The notes beneath the pieces were generated by a model. It had not been told where the DNA came from and searched no databases. It worked only from the letters and a program-made list of their open reading frames with translations. Made by a program: the position numbers and the translations under genes. From the NCBI RefSeq assembly GCF_000732615.1, contig NZ_JPGL01000018.1:1-64000 (forward strand): DNA of 64,000 nucleotides, given 5' to 3'. Shown here in pieces: positions 1 through 9,124 of the stretch (position 1 is its first letter; each line of letters opens with the position of its first letter). The stretch comes from Burkholderia paludis (GTDB lineage Bacteria; Pseudomonadota; Gammaproteobacteria; Burkholderiales; Burkholderiaceae).

Positions 1-100
1 GCCCCGGACACGGACACGGACACGGACACGGACACGGACACGGACACGTGTCCGTGTCCGTGTCCGTGTCCGTGTCCGTGTCCGTGTCCGTGTCCGGGGC
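1..100. repeat. Hexanucleotide palindrome: seven GGACAC then eight GTGTCC
   Basis: Seven tandem GGACAC units switch at position 47/48 to eight tandem GTGTCC units, bounded by GCCCC on the left and GGGGC on the right. The block is therefore a near-perfect palindrome with a 6-base asymmetry and could form a stem of over 40 bp. It begins 30 bases past the amidase stop codon. It may serve as a transcription barrier, but there is no T-tract, so a classical terminator is not shown. The unequal copy number suggests slippage. Confidence 0.9.
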
Positions 101-130
101 CGGGGCCGGGTCAGATATCCGGGTCAGGCG

Positions 131-1615
131 TCACGCGGCCATCCAGGCCGGCAGCCGTCGGCCAGCCGGCCCGACCGCCTGCTCGTAGCCGTGCGCGAGC
201 TGCAGCACCGCGAGATCGGCGCGCGGACGCCCGATCAGCTGCATCCCCATCGGCAGCCCCGCCTCGTTGAAGCCGACCGGCACGCTGACCACCGGGCAGC
301 CGGCCAGCGTCCACGGCACGACCGTTTCCATCCAGCGGTGGTAGGTGTCCATCGTGCGGCCCGCGATCGCCTGCGGCCAACGCTGGTCGACGTCGAACGG
401 AAACACCTGCGCGGTCGGCGCCGCGATGAAATCGTAACGGTCGAAGAAGCTCAGCACGGCCTGATACCACGCGGTGCGCTCGACGCTCGCGTCGAACACC
501 GCCGCGCCCTGCAGCGCGAGCAGCCCTTCAACCTCGTAGATCGCCTCGGGCTTCAGCAGCGCACGGCGCGCCGGGTCGCGATAGTGGGCGAGCAACCCGC
601 CGCCGGACAGCAGATGGCGGTGCGTGAGCCACAGCCGCCAGATCCGGTCTGGCGCGAACGCCGGCAGCGCGGCCTCGACGTCGCAGCCTGTCTCGCGCAG
701 CGTCGCCAGCCCCTGCTCGCACAGCGCCAGCACGCCGGCCTCGGTCGCGAGATAGCCGTTCCAGTCGCCGACCCAGGCGACGCGCTTGCCACGCAAATCG
801 GCGTCGAGCGGCTGCGCGAACACGCCAGGATCCTCCGCGAGCGACAGCGGATCGTTGCGGTCATGCCCGGCCTGGATCGCGAGCAGCTGCGCGACGTCGC
901 CGACCGTGCGGCCCATCGGCCCCTCGATGCCGAGCTGCTGGACGAACACGTCGACGCCCGGCCAGCGCGGCACGCGGCCCTGCGACGGGCGGAAGCCGTA
1001 GATGTTGCAGAACGCGGCCGGATTGCGCAGCGAGCCGCCGAAATCGCTGCCGTCCGCCACCGGCAGCATCCGCGACGCGAGCGCCGCCGCCGTGCCGCCG
1101 CTGCTGCCGCCCGCGCTTTTCGTCAGGTCGTACGGGTTGCGCGTCGCACCATATACCTCGTTGAACGTATGCGAACCGAGCCCGAACTCCGGCGTATTGG
1201 TCTTGCCGATGAAGATCGCGCCGGCCGCGCGCATCCGCGCGACGCCCACGGAATCGGCCTGCGGCACGTTCTCGCGAAAGATCGGCGAACCGTAGGTCGT
1301 GCGCAGCCCCTTCGTCATCGCCAGATCCTTGGGCGCCTGCGGCATCCCGTGCATCCAGCCGTGATACTCGCCGCGCGCCAGCGCGGCATCCTTTTCCGCG
1401 GCTTCGGCCAGCAGCGCCTCCCGCTCGCGCAGCGCGACGATCGCGTTGACCGCGCCGTTCACGCGCTCGATGTGGTCGAGATACGCGCGCATCGTCTCGA
1501 CGCACGACACCGCCTTGCCGCGGATCGCCGCCGCGAGCTCGCCGGCCGACAGGCGCACGATCGGATCGACGGAAATGGAAGCGGGAGCGAGAAACTGCGG
1601 GGCGCCGTGCGGCAT
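131..1615 (-). CDS. Amidase signature family hydrolase
   Basis: A 494-residue enzyme of the amidase signature family, which hydrolyses carboxamides in the cytoplasm. The Lys/cis-Ser/Ser catalytic set is visible: Lys96 in APKDLAM, Ser171 in GGSSGG and Ser195 in GSDFGGSLRNPA. The 75- and 24-residue spacings are those of the family. The ATG at 1615 has a clear AGGAG upstream. There is no gatC or gatB nearby, so a stand-alone catabolic amidase is more likely than the GatA subunit of the tRNA amidotransferase. The natural substrate is not indicated. The gene is followed by the hexanucleotide palindrome and is transcribed away from the Usp gene. Confidence 0.88.
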   Translation of the reverse strand: MPHGAPQFLAPASISVDPIVRLSAGELAAAIRGKAVSCVETMRAYLDHIERVNGAVNAIVALREREALLAEAAEKDAALARGEYHGWMHGMPQAPKDLAMTKGLRTTYGSPIFRENVPQADSVGVARMRAAGAIFIGKTNTPEFGLGSHTFNEVYGATRNPYDLTKSAGGSSGGTAAALASRMLPVADGSDFGGSLRNPAAFCNIYGFRPSQGRVPRWPGVDVFVQQLGIEGPMGRTVGDVAQLLAIQAGHDRNDPLSLAEDPGVFAQPLDADLRGKRVAWVGDWNGYLATEAGVLALCEQGLATLRETGCDVEAALPAFAPDRIWRLWLTHRHLLSGGGLLAHYRDPARRALLKPEAIYEVEGLLALQGAAVFDASVERTAWYQAVLSFFDRYDFIAAPTAQVFPFDVDQRWPQAIAGRTMDTYHRWMETVVPWTLAGCPVVSVPVGFNEAGLPMGMQLIGRPRADLAVLQLAHGYEQAVGPAGRRLPAWMAA

Positions 1616-1985
1616 GCGAGGTCTCCTGGAGGCGAAATGGAATGGCGGGCCGCGTGGCGGCGGCCGCTCCCGAACCGCCCCGGAGCGGCCGCGCCGCGAC
1701 CGACGCTCTACTCTACGCGACGCCGGATCGGCGACCTCCGATATTTTCGGTCGCGATTCATTGCGGAACCGACTGAATCGGCGCGAGGCGCGCCGGGCCG
1801 TTCGCGCCCTCCGCCCGGTCGATGAAATCGTTTATGCGCATAAACTTAAATTTCTTATATTTCAAACGGGCGTGTCATGCGGCGGCGCCCGTTAACGACA
1901 TTTTTACGCGGCCGCCCGATCTCTTTAGGTCGGGCGCGCCGGCCGCGCGCTACGCTGGAAGCATATCGTTCCCTGGACAACATTC
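1616..1985. other. Intergenic region between amidase and Usp genes
   Basis: A 370-base divergent spacer. It has a GC-rich part next to the amidase and an AT-rich patch from about 1820 to 1900 that includes a perfect 14-base palindrome. No additional reading frame looks real here. Confidence 0.7.
1831..1844. promoter_or_regulatory. Perfect palindrome TTTATGCGCATAAA, candidate operator
   Basis: The 14-base sequence TTTATGCGCATAAA is exactly self-complementary. It lies in the AT-rich part of the divergent spacer, about 215 bases from the amidase start and 140 bases before the Usp start. Its form fits a dimeric repressor operator. No regulator gene is adjacent, so the binding protein is unknown. 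Confidence 0.4.
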
Positions 1986-2420
1986 ATGCTCAAGCTGCTG
2001 GTTCCGGTCGGTCACTCGCCACGCTCGCTCCAGGCCGTTCGCCACGCGACGTTCCTGTATCGCGAACGCTGCGCGTCGGAAATCGTGCTGATCAACGTAC
2101 AGGCGCCGCTCGAGTCGACGCGGCTCGAGGCCTATCATCCGCTGTCGCGGCTGCGCTCGATCGAGGAGAAGTTTGCGTCCGACGATCTGACCATGGCCGA
2201 GCGGATCCTGCGGGAAGCCGGCGTCAAGTACAGCGTCGTGATGAAGGTGGGCCCGGTGGCCGATACGATCGCGGCCGTGGCCGCGGAGACGGGATGCGAC
2301 GAAATCGTGGTTGTCGCGCCGAGGCACGATCCGCTGCACGCGCTGATGTCGCTGTTCCGTCGCAGCGTGATGGACCGGCTGGTGCGGATCTCGAATGTGC
2401 CGGTAACGGCCGTGCAATGA
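1986..2420 (+). CDS. Universal stress protein (UspA-like), non-ATP-binding type
   Basis: A 144-residue single-domain protein with the Usp fold pattern: the beta strand MLKLLVPVGHS at the N-terminus, a central helix-strand unit, and the C-terminal VVVAPRHDPL and NVPVTAV strands. The G-2X-G-9X-G(S/T) ATP-binding motif of ATP-binding Usp proteins is not present in the stretch after VVVAPR. It is therefore probably the non-nucleotide-binding class. The role would be a cytoplasmic stress-linked protein of unspecified partner. The ATG at 1986 starts the domain directly. Confidence 0.85.
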   Translation: MLKLLVPVGHSPRSLQAVRHATFLYRERCASEIVLINVQAPLESTRLEAYHPLSRLRSIEEKFASDDLTMAERILREAGVKYSVVMKVGPVADTIAAVAAETGCDEIVVVAPRHDPLHALMSLFRRSVMDRLVRISNVPVTAVQ

Positions 2421-2563
2421 CGGGAATGACCGGCTGCCGCGCGGCGGCAGCCCGCCGCTGACGGACCCGAGGCAGGCCCCGGATCGGCGCTGGCGACGGC
2501 ACCCAACGGCGCGCCACATGTGCGCGGCGCCATTCGCACGCGCACCGGCGGCGGCTGCGACGC

Positions 2564-2674
2564 CTACTTGACGGCCTTGCGCCAGAACACGAAATACGCG
2601 GCCGCCGACGACGCAACCAGCAGGATGGCCCACATCGGGGCGAGACTGATCAGAACCGAAGAGACGTTAAGCAT
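2564..2674 (-). CDS. 36-residue single-span membrane protein
   Basis: A short frame encoding 36 residues, starting MLNVSSVLISLAPMWAILLV and ending with the positively charged tail WRKAVK. One hydrophobic segment (about residues 8-30) would span the membrane with the basic C-terminus on the cytoplasmic side. The start has a good ribosome site (GTGAGGAAT, about 8 bases before the ATG). I do not recognise a family. Small single-span proteins of this type often modulate a larger membrane complex, but no partner is adjacent. The coding call rests on the ribosome site and the composition. Confidence 0.55.
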   Translation of the reverse strand: MLNVSSVLISLAPMWAILLVASSAAAYFVFWRKAVK

Positions 2675-3092
2675 TTGGATTCCTCACTATTTCGATAGCG
2701 ATATTCAACGCACACCTGCTTGCCGGAACCGGTGCGTTCTTCCGCGTTCCCGTTCCGTCAAATCATGCATTCATGCTATCGCCCCGAGCGGCCCCGCGAC
2801 CGCCCGGCCCCGCCCGGACCCTGACATTCGTCAACCTCGCGTGAATCGCCCGCCTGCCGCGCCGAAAACCGCCGCGCGATCGTCGCACCGCGCATCCGGT
2901 TGCGGGCGCCGCACGCCTTGAAGCCGCCCGCCGCCCGCCTGAAGAGCGCCCGCTCCTTTCGCTCGCGATTCGCCAAAAAAACGGGACAGGATCACCCTGC
3001 CCGGCCCCGTTTCAGCAGACGTTTACCGGGGGAACCCCCAAGTGCCACGTCGAACGTGTCCGCGTTACGCTTGAGCGACGAGGAGACGAACC
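2675..3092. other. Intergenic region, no gene seen
   Basis: A 418-base spacer between the divergent small membrane protein and the next plus-strand gene. Frames across it have low-complexity Arg/Ala/Pro-rich translations typical of shadows in GC-rich DNA. I see no convincing promoter, RNA gene or repeat. Confidence 0.6.
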
Positions 3093-3341
3093 ATGAGACG
3101 AGCCGTACATATCGCTGTTTTCGCGCTGCTGGCCTATCTCATCGCGGATCGCGCGATCCTGCATGCGCAGGGGCATGACGCGAGCCCGCTGGCCTGCGAA
3201 CAGGGCGCCGCGCAGGTGAAGGCCGACGCGCTCGGCCGCGGTTTCGGCGACGCAGCCGCCGGCAGCCAGAGCGAGGCATTCATGTCGGGTTGCCTCGTGA
3301 CGGGGCGCGGCAACCAGGAGGTCGCGCTGGCGAACCGCTGA
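3093..3341 (+). CDS. Small secreted hypothetical protein
   Basis: An 82-residue protein beginning MRRAVHIAVFALLAYLIADR, which looks like a signal peptide or N-terminal anchor. About 50 polar residues follow, with two cysteines (in LACEQG and SGCLV) that could form a disulfide in the periplasm. The ATG has GAGGAGA about 10 bases upstream. I recognise no family. It converges with the LprI-domain gene, and the two stop codons are about 70 bases apart. Confidence 0.6.
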   Translation: MRRAVHIAVFALLAYLIADRAILHAQGHDASPLACEQGAAQVKADALGRGFGDAAAGSQSEAFMSGCLVTGRGNQEVALANR

Positions 3342-3409
3342 CGCGCGTCCGGCGGCGCGTCGCTCGGGTTCGGGCCGAACCGGCCGAACCGGAGCCGCAC
3401 CCCTCCACG

Positions 3410-4792
3410 TCAATCCCCGCTGTTCACCGTCATTTTCTCGATCGACGTCGCGACCGATGTGACGGCCCGCACGCCGTTCACGGTGAACGTCTGTTCGCGA
3501 TCGGTGTCGCTGCCGGGCACGCGCATCGATATCTGCGCGAACAGGCCGTCCTTGCCGTATCCGCCGAACCAGTCGATCAGCCGGCCGATGTAGCACGTGC
3601 CGCCGACCCGGACCGGCATGTCGCCGACGATCTCGAACGTGTAGTGACCGGGCCCGTAGCTCATGTACTCGCTGCGATCGTCGCCCTGCACCGAAGCCGG
3701 AATCGGACACAGCGGCGTGTCGGAGCCGGCATCGCGCGCGGTGCTGTCGCTCACGTCGCGCAGCGCCCGTTCGAGGGCCGCGTGCAGCGTGCGGTCGAGC
3801 GTCGTCGCAGCGGCCTTGCCGTCGTCGCGCTGCTCGATCGGCACCGACAGCCGGTAGCGATAGTGGACCGTCAGCTTCGGCACCCGATCGACGACGGTAA
3901 ACGGCCGCAGCAGGTAATACTCGTCCACGCCGTAGTGGCTGTCGCGATACAGCGCATAGACGCGCCCGCGCAGTCGCACCCAATCGGCCGCCTGATTCGC
4001 TCCGCGGCCGTTCGTCGTGTACAGGTTGCGATCGAGCGCCTCGTTCGAGCTGGCGGGCACCTCGAACCGGCCACCGTTGCGCCGCCATACGTCGACCGAC
4101 GACCACAGGCCGGTCCCCTCCGCCGCGGATTCGACGACGAGGTCGCGCTGCCCGTCGCCGTCGAGGTCGATCAGCGTGTAGAACGCGCGCGTCGTGGTGT
4201 CGCCGGCGTCGATGTGCGACGCGTGCAACGCCTTCCATTCGTCGACCGTCACGTCGCGGGGCCGGGCCGTCGGAAACGCCGCGTCCTGCCCGTCGTCGGA
4301 CGCGCTGGAGAACTGCGCGACCGCCGTCCTGACCCGCAACCGCTCGATGACCTGCTCGACCGGCGAGACCGGATCCGTCCGGCGCGCCTGCTCGACGAGC
4401 GCACGCAAATCGTCGAGCGCGGCTCGGTCCTCGGCGTCGGGGCGGTACGCGAACACCGCCACCAGCCGTGTCTGCAGATCGCCGATCCGCGACCGATAAT
4501 GCTGTTCGATACAGCCTCGATCCGCGCCGCACTGGTCGCGAGCCTTCAGCCAGCCGAGCTGTTCGGTGCGCAACGCGGCGCGCGGCCCCTGCGGCAACGC
4601 ATCGGACAGTTTCCGGTAGAAGGCCGACAGCCTGCCGTCATCCAGGTGCAGGTCGCTCGACGCGCACACGGCCTGTTCCGTCGGGCTGCCCGCGTGCGCG
4701 CAGTCGAGCCCCGCAGCGGGGGTACGGGATGCAACGGCGAGCAGCACGGGCAACAACGCGCGCCGGAACGGCGCTTCAATGCGGAAGGTCAT
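3410..4792 (-). CDS. LprI-domain (DUF1311) periplasmic protein
   Basis: A 460-residue protein with a short hydrophobic N-terminal segment (about residues 10-26, RALLPVLLAVA) that looks like a signal peptide. The lysozyme-inhibitor LprI N-terminal domain follows (about residues 28-110), with the typical cysteine pattern LDCAHAGSPTEQAVCAS, DQCGADRGCIEQHY and the LGWLKARD core. The remaining 340 residues are not recognised; they include the calcium-loop-like LIDLDGDGQRDLVVE. The frame stays open upstream to 5050, but the start at 4792 places the signal peptide correctly. A role in lysozyme inhibition is only suggested by the N-terminal domain. Confidence 0.72.
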   Translation of the reverse strand: MTFRIEAPFRRALLPVLLAVASRTPAAGLDCAHAGSPTEQAVCASSDLHLDDGRLSAFYRKLSDALPQGPRAALRTEQLGWLKARDQCGADRGCIEQHYRSRIGDLQTRLVAVFAYRPDAEDRAALDDLRALVEQARRTDPVSPVEQVIERLRVRTAVAQFSSASDDGQDAAFPTARPRDVTVDEWKALHASHIDAGDTTTRAFYTLIDLDGDGQRDLVVESAAEGTGLWSSVDVWRRNGGRFEVPASSNEALDRNLYTTNGRGANQAADWVRLRGRVYALYRDSHYGVDEYYLLRPFTVVDRVPKLTVHYRYRLSVPIEQRDDGKAAATTLDRTLHAALERALRDVSDSTARDAGSDTPLCPIPASVQGDDRSEYMSYGPGHYTFEIVGDMPVRVGGTCYIGRLIDWFGGYGKDGLFAQISMRVPGSDTDREQTFTVNGVRAVTSVATSIEKMTVNSGD

Positions 4793-5004
4793 GGATCGGT
4801 CTCGACGGTCGACGCGGGCTCTGCGGACGAGGCGCGGGCGGCCTCCCGCGCCGGATTGTCCACCAATTGACCGGCCAGCGAAACAGCCGGCCGCGGTCGT
4901 CGCGCGCGAGCGACAGCCTGAGCGATTTCCGCTACAGTGGCTTGCCCGCCATCGGGCTGCCGCGACGACTCGCCGCCGCATCGACAACGAAAGCCAATCG
5001 ACAG

Positions 5005-5478
5005 ATGAGCCACCCGAACACCGCGTTGATCCAGCGCTTCTACACGGCATTCCAGCAGCGCGACGTCGACGCGATGCTCGCCTGCTATGCCGACGACATC
5101 GTGTTCAGCGATCCCGCGTTCGGCGAGTTGCGCGGCGAACACGCACGCGACATGTGGCGCATGCTGGTGGCGCGCGCGCAGGAGTTTTCACTGACGTTCG
5201 GCGACGTCGACGCGGATCAACGGGCCGGGCGCGCCGAATGGATCGCCCACTACCGGTTCAGCCCGACCGGCCGCATCGTCGTCAACCGGATCGACGCGCG
5301 TTTCCGGTTTCTCGACGGCCGCATCGTCGAGCATCGCGACAGCTTCGACCTGTGGCGCTGGTCGCGTCAGGCGCTCGGGTTGAAAGGCGCGCTGCTCGGC
5401 TGGACGCCGTTCGTGCAACGCGCGATCCGCGCGCAGGCGCGCAGGAATCTCGACGCGTATCGGGCCAAACGACGCTAG
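5005..5478 (+). CDS. SnoaL-like / NTF2-fold family protein
   Basis: A 157-residue protein of the NTF2-like superfamily. The N-terminal helix pattern NTALIQRFYTAFQQRDVDAM is followed by LACYADDIVFSDPAFGELRG, the hallmark of SnoaL-like proteins. The rest is the alternating beta sheet, with FRFLDGRIVEHRDSFDLWRW at the C-terminal edge. Members include isomerases, cyclases and non-catalytic ligand-binding proteins, so the reaction cannot be named. The ATG at 5005 is chosen because the domain starts there; its ribosome site is weak. It stands alone between a convergent-side LprI gene and acnB. Confidence 0.8.
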   Translation: MSHPNTALIQRFYTAFQQRDVDAMLACYADDIVFSDPAFGELRGEHARDMWRMLVARAQEFSLTFGDVDADQRAGRAEWIAHYRFSPTGRIVVNRIDARFRFLDGRIVEHRDSFDLWRWSRQALGLKGALLGWTPFVQRAIRAQARRNLDAYRAKRR

Positions 5479-5704
5479 CGCACGCGCCGCGCGCGGCTGC
5501 ATCGCCGCACCGGCCATGCCGGACGGACGCCATCGCCTGCGGCATGCCGCCCGGGATCGATCCCACCCGCTTCCCCACCCGAATTTGACAGCCCTCCGTC
5601 GCAACCTTGCCCGGCCGGCAAGGGCTCCCGGGCGCGCGGGCGCACCACGCCCGCACCCGCCGCCGCCTCGTCCGGCCATCCGTCGCCGCATCGCCCGCCT
5701 CAAC

Positions 5705-5726
5705 TCTTATATAAGACATAAGACAT
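5705..5726 (+). promoter_or_regulatory. Candidate TCA-cycle regulator operator upstream of acnB
   Basis: The perfect palindrome TCTTATATAAGA (5705-5716) is continued by CATAAGACAT, so the half-site ATAAGACAT occurs twice within 20 bases. It abuts the -35 element of the acnB promoter. ATAAGAC-type half-sites of this kind occur before TCA-cycle genes in betaproteobacteria and have been linked to GntR-family regulators. That assignment is from memory and is an inference here. Confidence 0.45.
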
Positions 5727-5755
5727 TTGACGTTAAAGAGCATTGGGATTAGAAT
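5727..5755 (+). promoter_or_regulatory. Sigma-70 promoter of acnB
   Basis: A -35 box TTGACG at 5727-5732 and a -10 box TAGAAT at 5750-5755 are separated by exactly 17 bases. Transcription would begin near 5762, giving a leader of about 73 bases before the acnB ATG. Confidence 0.65.
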
Positions 5756-5834
5756 CCCGCTCAAAGCAGTGCCTGGAACAGCCCGGAGTGCCGGCAAGGC
5801 CTTCCCCTCAAACGCAATATCAGCAGGTCTCCCC

Positions 5835-8420
5835 ATGCTTGAAAACTTTCGTGCTCACGTGGCCGCCCGCGCCGCGCTCGGTATTCCTTCCCTGCCGCTG
5901 ACGGCTCAGCAGACCGCCGAACTGGTGGAACTGCTGACGAACCCGCCCGCCGGCGAAGAGCAGACGCTGCTCGACCTGATCACCCACCGCGTGCCCGCCG
6001 GCGTCGACGAAGCCGCCCGCGTGAAGGCCGGCTTCCTGGCCGCCGTCGCCAAGGGCGAGACCGTCAGCCCGCTGATCTCCCGCGCGCGAGCGACCGAGCT
6101 GCTCGGCACGATGCTCGGCGGCTACAACATCCAGCCGCTGATCGAACTGCTGTCAGACGAGGCCGTCGCGGCCGTCGCAGCCGACGCCCTGAAGAAAACC
6201 CTGCTGATGTTCGACCAGTTCCATGACGTGAAGGAACTCGCCGACAAGGGCAACGCGCACGCGAAGGCCGTGCTGCAAAGCTGGGCCGACGCCGAATGGT
6301 TCACGAGCCGTCCGGAAGTGCCGCAAAGCCTGACCATCACCGTCTTCAAGGTGACGGGCGAAACCAACACCGACGACCTGTCGCCGGCCCCGGACGCCAC
6401 CACCCGCCCGGACATCCCGATGCACGCGCTGGCGATGCTGAAGAACGCGCGCCCGGGCATCACGCCGGAAGAAGACGGCAAGCGCGGCCCGGTCAAGTTC
6501 ATCGAATCGCTGAAGGAAAAGGGTCACCTGGTCGCGTACGTGGGCGACGTGGTCGGCACCGGCTCCTCGCGCAAGTCGGCCACCAACTCGGTGCTGTGGT
6601 TCACCGGCGAGGACATCCCGTTCGTTCCGAACAAGCGTTTCGGCGGCGTGTGCCTCGGCGGCAAGATCGCCCCGATCTTCTACAACACGATGGAAGACGC
6701 CGGTGCGCTGCCGATCGAGCTCGACGTGTCGCAGATGGAAATGGGCGACGTGGTCGAACTGCGCCCGTATGAAGGCAAGGCGCTGAAGGACGGCAAGGTG
6801 ATCGCCGACTTCCAGGTCAAGTCCGACGTGCTGTTCGACGAAGTGCGCGCCGGCGGCCGCATTCCGCTGATCATCGGCCGCGGCCTGACCGCGAAGGCGC
6901 GCGAAGCGCTGGGCCTCGCGCCGTCGACGCTGTTCCGCCTGCCGCACCAGCCGGCCGACAGCGGCAAGGGCTTCTCGCTCGCGCAGAAGATGGTCGGCCG
7001 CGCCTGCGGCCTGCCGGAAGGCCAGGGCGTCCGTCCGGGCACGTACTGCGAACCGAAGATGACCTCGGTCGGCTCGCAGGACACCACGGGCCCGATGACC
7101 CGCGACGAACTCAAGGATCTCGCCTGCCTCGGCTTCTCGGCCGATCTCGTGATGCAGTCGTTCTGCCACACCGCCGCGTATCCGAAGCCGGTCGACGTGA
7201 AGACGCACCAGACGCTGCCGAACTTCATCAGCACGCGCGGCGGCATCGCGCTGCGCCCGGGCGACGGCGTGATCCACTCGTGGCTGAACCGCATGCTGCT
7301 GCCCGACACCGTCGGCACCGGCGGCGATTCGCACACGCGCTTCCCGATCGGCATCAGCTTCCCGGCAGGCTCGGGCCTGGTCGCGTTCGCGGCCGCCACC
7401 GGCACGATGCCGCTGGACATGCCGGAATCGGTGCTGGTCCGCTTCAAGGGCAAGATGCAGCCGGGCGTCACGCTGCGCGACCTCGTCAACGCGATTCCGC
7501 TGTACGCGATCAAGCAGGGCATGCTGACGGTCGCCAAGCAAGGCAAGAAGAACATCTTCTCCGGCCGCATCCTCGAAATCGAAGGCCTGCCCGACCTGAA
7601 GGTCGAGCAAGCGTTCGAGCTGTCGGATGCATCCGCCGAACGTTCGGCCGCCGGTTGCTCGGTGCACCTGAACAAGGAACCGATCATCGAGTACCTGAAC
7701 AGCAACATCACGCTGCTGAAGTGGATGATCGCGCAGGGCTACCAGGATCCGCGCAGCCTGCAGCGCCGTATCGCGGCGATGGAACAATGGCTGGCCGACC
7801 CGCAACTGCTGTCGCCGGACGCCGACGCCGAGTACGCGGCCGTCATCGAGATCGACCTCGCCGACATCCACGAACCGATCGTCGCCTGCCCGAACGACCC
7901 GGACGACGTGAAGACGCTGTCGGACGTCGCCGGCGCCAAGATCGACGAAGTGTTCATCGGCTCGTGCATGACCAACATCGGCCACTTCCGCGCCGCGTCG
8001 AAGCTGCTCGAAGGCAAGCGCGACATCCCGGTCAAGCTGTGGGTCGCGCCGCCGACCAAGATGGACCAGAAGCAGCTGACCGAGGAAGGCCACTACGGCG
8101 TGTTCGGCACGGCCGGCGCGCGTACGGAAATGCCGGGCTGCTCGCTGTGCATGGGTAACCAGGCACAGGTGCGCGAAGGCGCGACGGTCATGTCGACGTC
8201 GACCCGCAACTTCCCGAACCGCCTGGGCAAGAACACCAACGTGTACCTCGGCTCGGCGGAGCTGGCGGCAATCTGCTCGCGTCTGGGCAAGATCCCGACC
8301 AAGGAAGAGTACATGGCCGACATGGGCGTGCTCAGCGCCAACGGCGACAAGATCTACAAGTACATGAACTTCGACCAGATCGAAGACTTCAAGGAAGTGG
8401 CCGACACCGTGCAGCTGTAA
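5835..8420 (+). CDS. acnB: Bifunctional aconitate hydratase 2 / 2-methylisocitrate dehydratase
   Basis: An 861-residue aconitase B, close to the family's usual 865 residues. It isomerises citrate and isocitrate in the TCA cycle through a 4Fe-4S cluster and can dehydrate 2-methylisocitrate in propionate use. The N-terminal HEAT-like domain (about residues 1-160) and the swivel domain (about 165-385) with the [15 protein letters not shown] loop precede the catalytic domains. Cluster ligands are seen in [11 protein letters not shown] and [10 protein letters not shown]. The ATG at 5835 gives the standard [13 protein letters not shown]-terminus; the longer open frame overlaps the promoter. It is monocistronic, with its own promoter and terminator. 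Confidence 0.98.
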   Translation: MLENFRAHVAARAALGIPSLPLTAQQTAELVELLTNPPAGEEQTLLDLITHRVPAGVDEAARVKAGFLAAVAKGETVSPLISRARATELLGTMLGGYNIQPLIELLSDEAVAAVAADALKKTLLMFDQFHDVKELADKGNAHAKAVLQSWADAEWFTSRPEVPQSLTITVFKVTGETNTDDLSPAPDATTRPDIPMHALAMLKNARPGITPEEDGKRGPVKFIESLKEKGHLVAYVGDVVGTGSSRKSATNSVLWFTGEDIPFVPNKRFGGVCLGGKIAPIFYNTMEDAGALPIELDVSQMEMGDVVELRPYEGKALKDGKVIADFQVKSDVLFDEVRAGGRIPLIIGRGLTAKAREALGLAPSTLFRLPHQPADSGKGFSLAQKMVGRACGLPEGQGVRPGTYCEPKMTSVGSQDTTGPMTRDELKDLACLGFSADLVMQSFCHTAAYPKPVDVKTHQTLPNFISTRGGIALRPGDGVIHSWLNRMLLPDTVGTGGDSHTRFPIGISFPAGSGLVAFAAATGTMPLDMPESVLVRFKGKMQPGVTLRDLVNAIPLYAIKQGMLTVAKQGKKNIFSGRILEIEGLPDLKVEQAFELSDASAERSAAGCSVHLNKEPIIEYLNSNITLLKWMIAQGYQDPRSLQRRIAAMEQWLADPQLLSPDADAEYAAVIEIDLADIHEPIVACPNDPDDVKTLSDVAGAKIDEVFIGSCMTNIGHFRAASKLLEGKRDIPVKLWVAPPTKMDQKQLTEEGHYGVFGTAGARTEMPGCSLCMGNQAQVREGATVMSTSTRNFPNRLGKNTNVYLGSAELAAICSRLGKIPTKEEYMADMGVLSANGDKIYKYMNFDQIEDFKEVADTVQL

Positions 8421-8467
8421 GCACGCGCATCGGGCTGCGACGGGCGGTCGACGTCGCAGCATCGCGC

Positions 8468-8505
8468 AATGGCGCCGCAGGCATTCAGCCGGCGGCGCCA
8501 TTTTT
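8468..8505 (+). terminator. Rho-independent terminator after acnB
   Basis: An 11-base stem AATGGCGCCGC pairs with GCGGCGCCATT, separated by a 13-base loop and followed by a T run. It lies about 50 bases past the acnB stop and before the convergent DUF4274 gene. Confidence 0.85.
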
Positions 8506-8536
8506 CATGCGGCGCCGGCAGGCGGCCGCGGCCCGC

Positions 8537-9049
8537 TCAGTCGTACAGCGCGTAGAGCCGCTCGGCCACGTCGAACGGCAAGCCTTCGTCGTACCCTTCC
8601 GCTTCGTCGAGATCGACGTACACGCTGCCGCTCGTCGGCTGCAGCATCAGCGCCGGCACCGGCCGCACAACCGGCACGTCGGGATAGTCGTCCGGGCCCG
8701 CGCCCTCGAAGTCGTGCGGATCGAACCGGATGCCGTGATCGGCGTAATGGCCGTCGGCATAGCGCCGCTCGATTTCGCGCAGCAGCCGGAACGTGTCCAG
8801 GTGAATCGACCCGTCGCCCAGGTCGCTTTCGTTCGCGTACTGCACGTACCAGGCAGCGCCGAGATTCCAGTAGATCAGCAGCGCGGTGGCGCGATCGACC
8901 TGGCGGTTGTCGAGCAGCCAGCGCAGCTCGCAGTCGTTGCCGTCGTAATTGGAGCGCGCGGCGAACCGGTGCCACTGCTCGGGCGTCGCGCCCTCGAGCC
9001 AGGTGCGGACGATATCCCACGCTTTCTGTTCGATTTCCGGATCGTCCAT
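8537..9049 (-). CDS. DUF4274 domain protein
   Basis: A 170-residue soluble protein. The central segment, with ELRWLLDNRQVDRATALLIY followed by WNLGAAWYV, matches the DUF4274 pattern, in which a single row or cell count of residues is followed by a short WN/YW motif. The C-terminal half is acidic, with many Asp and Glu. No enzymatic residues are obvious and the function is unknown. It is convergent with acnB and not in an operon. DUF4274 proteins sometimes sit in polymorphic-toxin immunity contexts, but no toxin gene is seen here. Confidence 0.7.
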   Translation of the reverse strand: MDDPEIEQKAWDIVRTWLEGATPEQWHRFAARSNYDGNDCELRWLLDNRQVDRATALLIYWNLGAAWYVQYANESDLGDGSIHLDTFRLLREIERRYADGHYADHGIRFDPHDFEGAGPDDYPDVPVVRPVPALMLQPTSGSVYVDLDEAEGYDEGLPFDVAERLYALYD

Positions 9050-9124
9050 GGATGGTGCCCTCGTGGAATGGTGGATAGCGGGAAAGCCCCGAACGACCGG
9101 CGATTCTACCGCCGCTCGCGACGC

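Larger units (their letters stand above)
5479..5834. other. acnB upstream region
   Basis: A 356-base spacer. The first 220 bases are GC-rich with no gene seen. The last 130 bases turn AT-rich and hold the acnB promoter and a palindromic TCTTATATAAGA element. The acnB frame is open upstream to 5727, but that extension overlaps the promoter and is unlikely to be translated. Confidence 0.7.

Noticed and set aside
3012..4532. Alternative 506-residue frame opposite the small secreted protein and overlapping the LprI-domain gene
   Set aside because: It is Arg/Ala-rich with no motif, whereas the overlapping frame has a signal peptide and a clear LprI domain.
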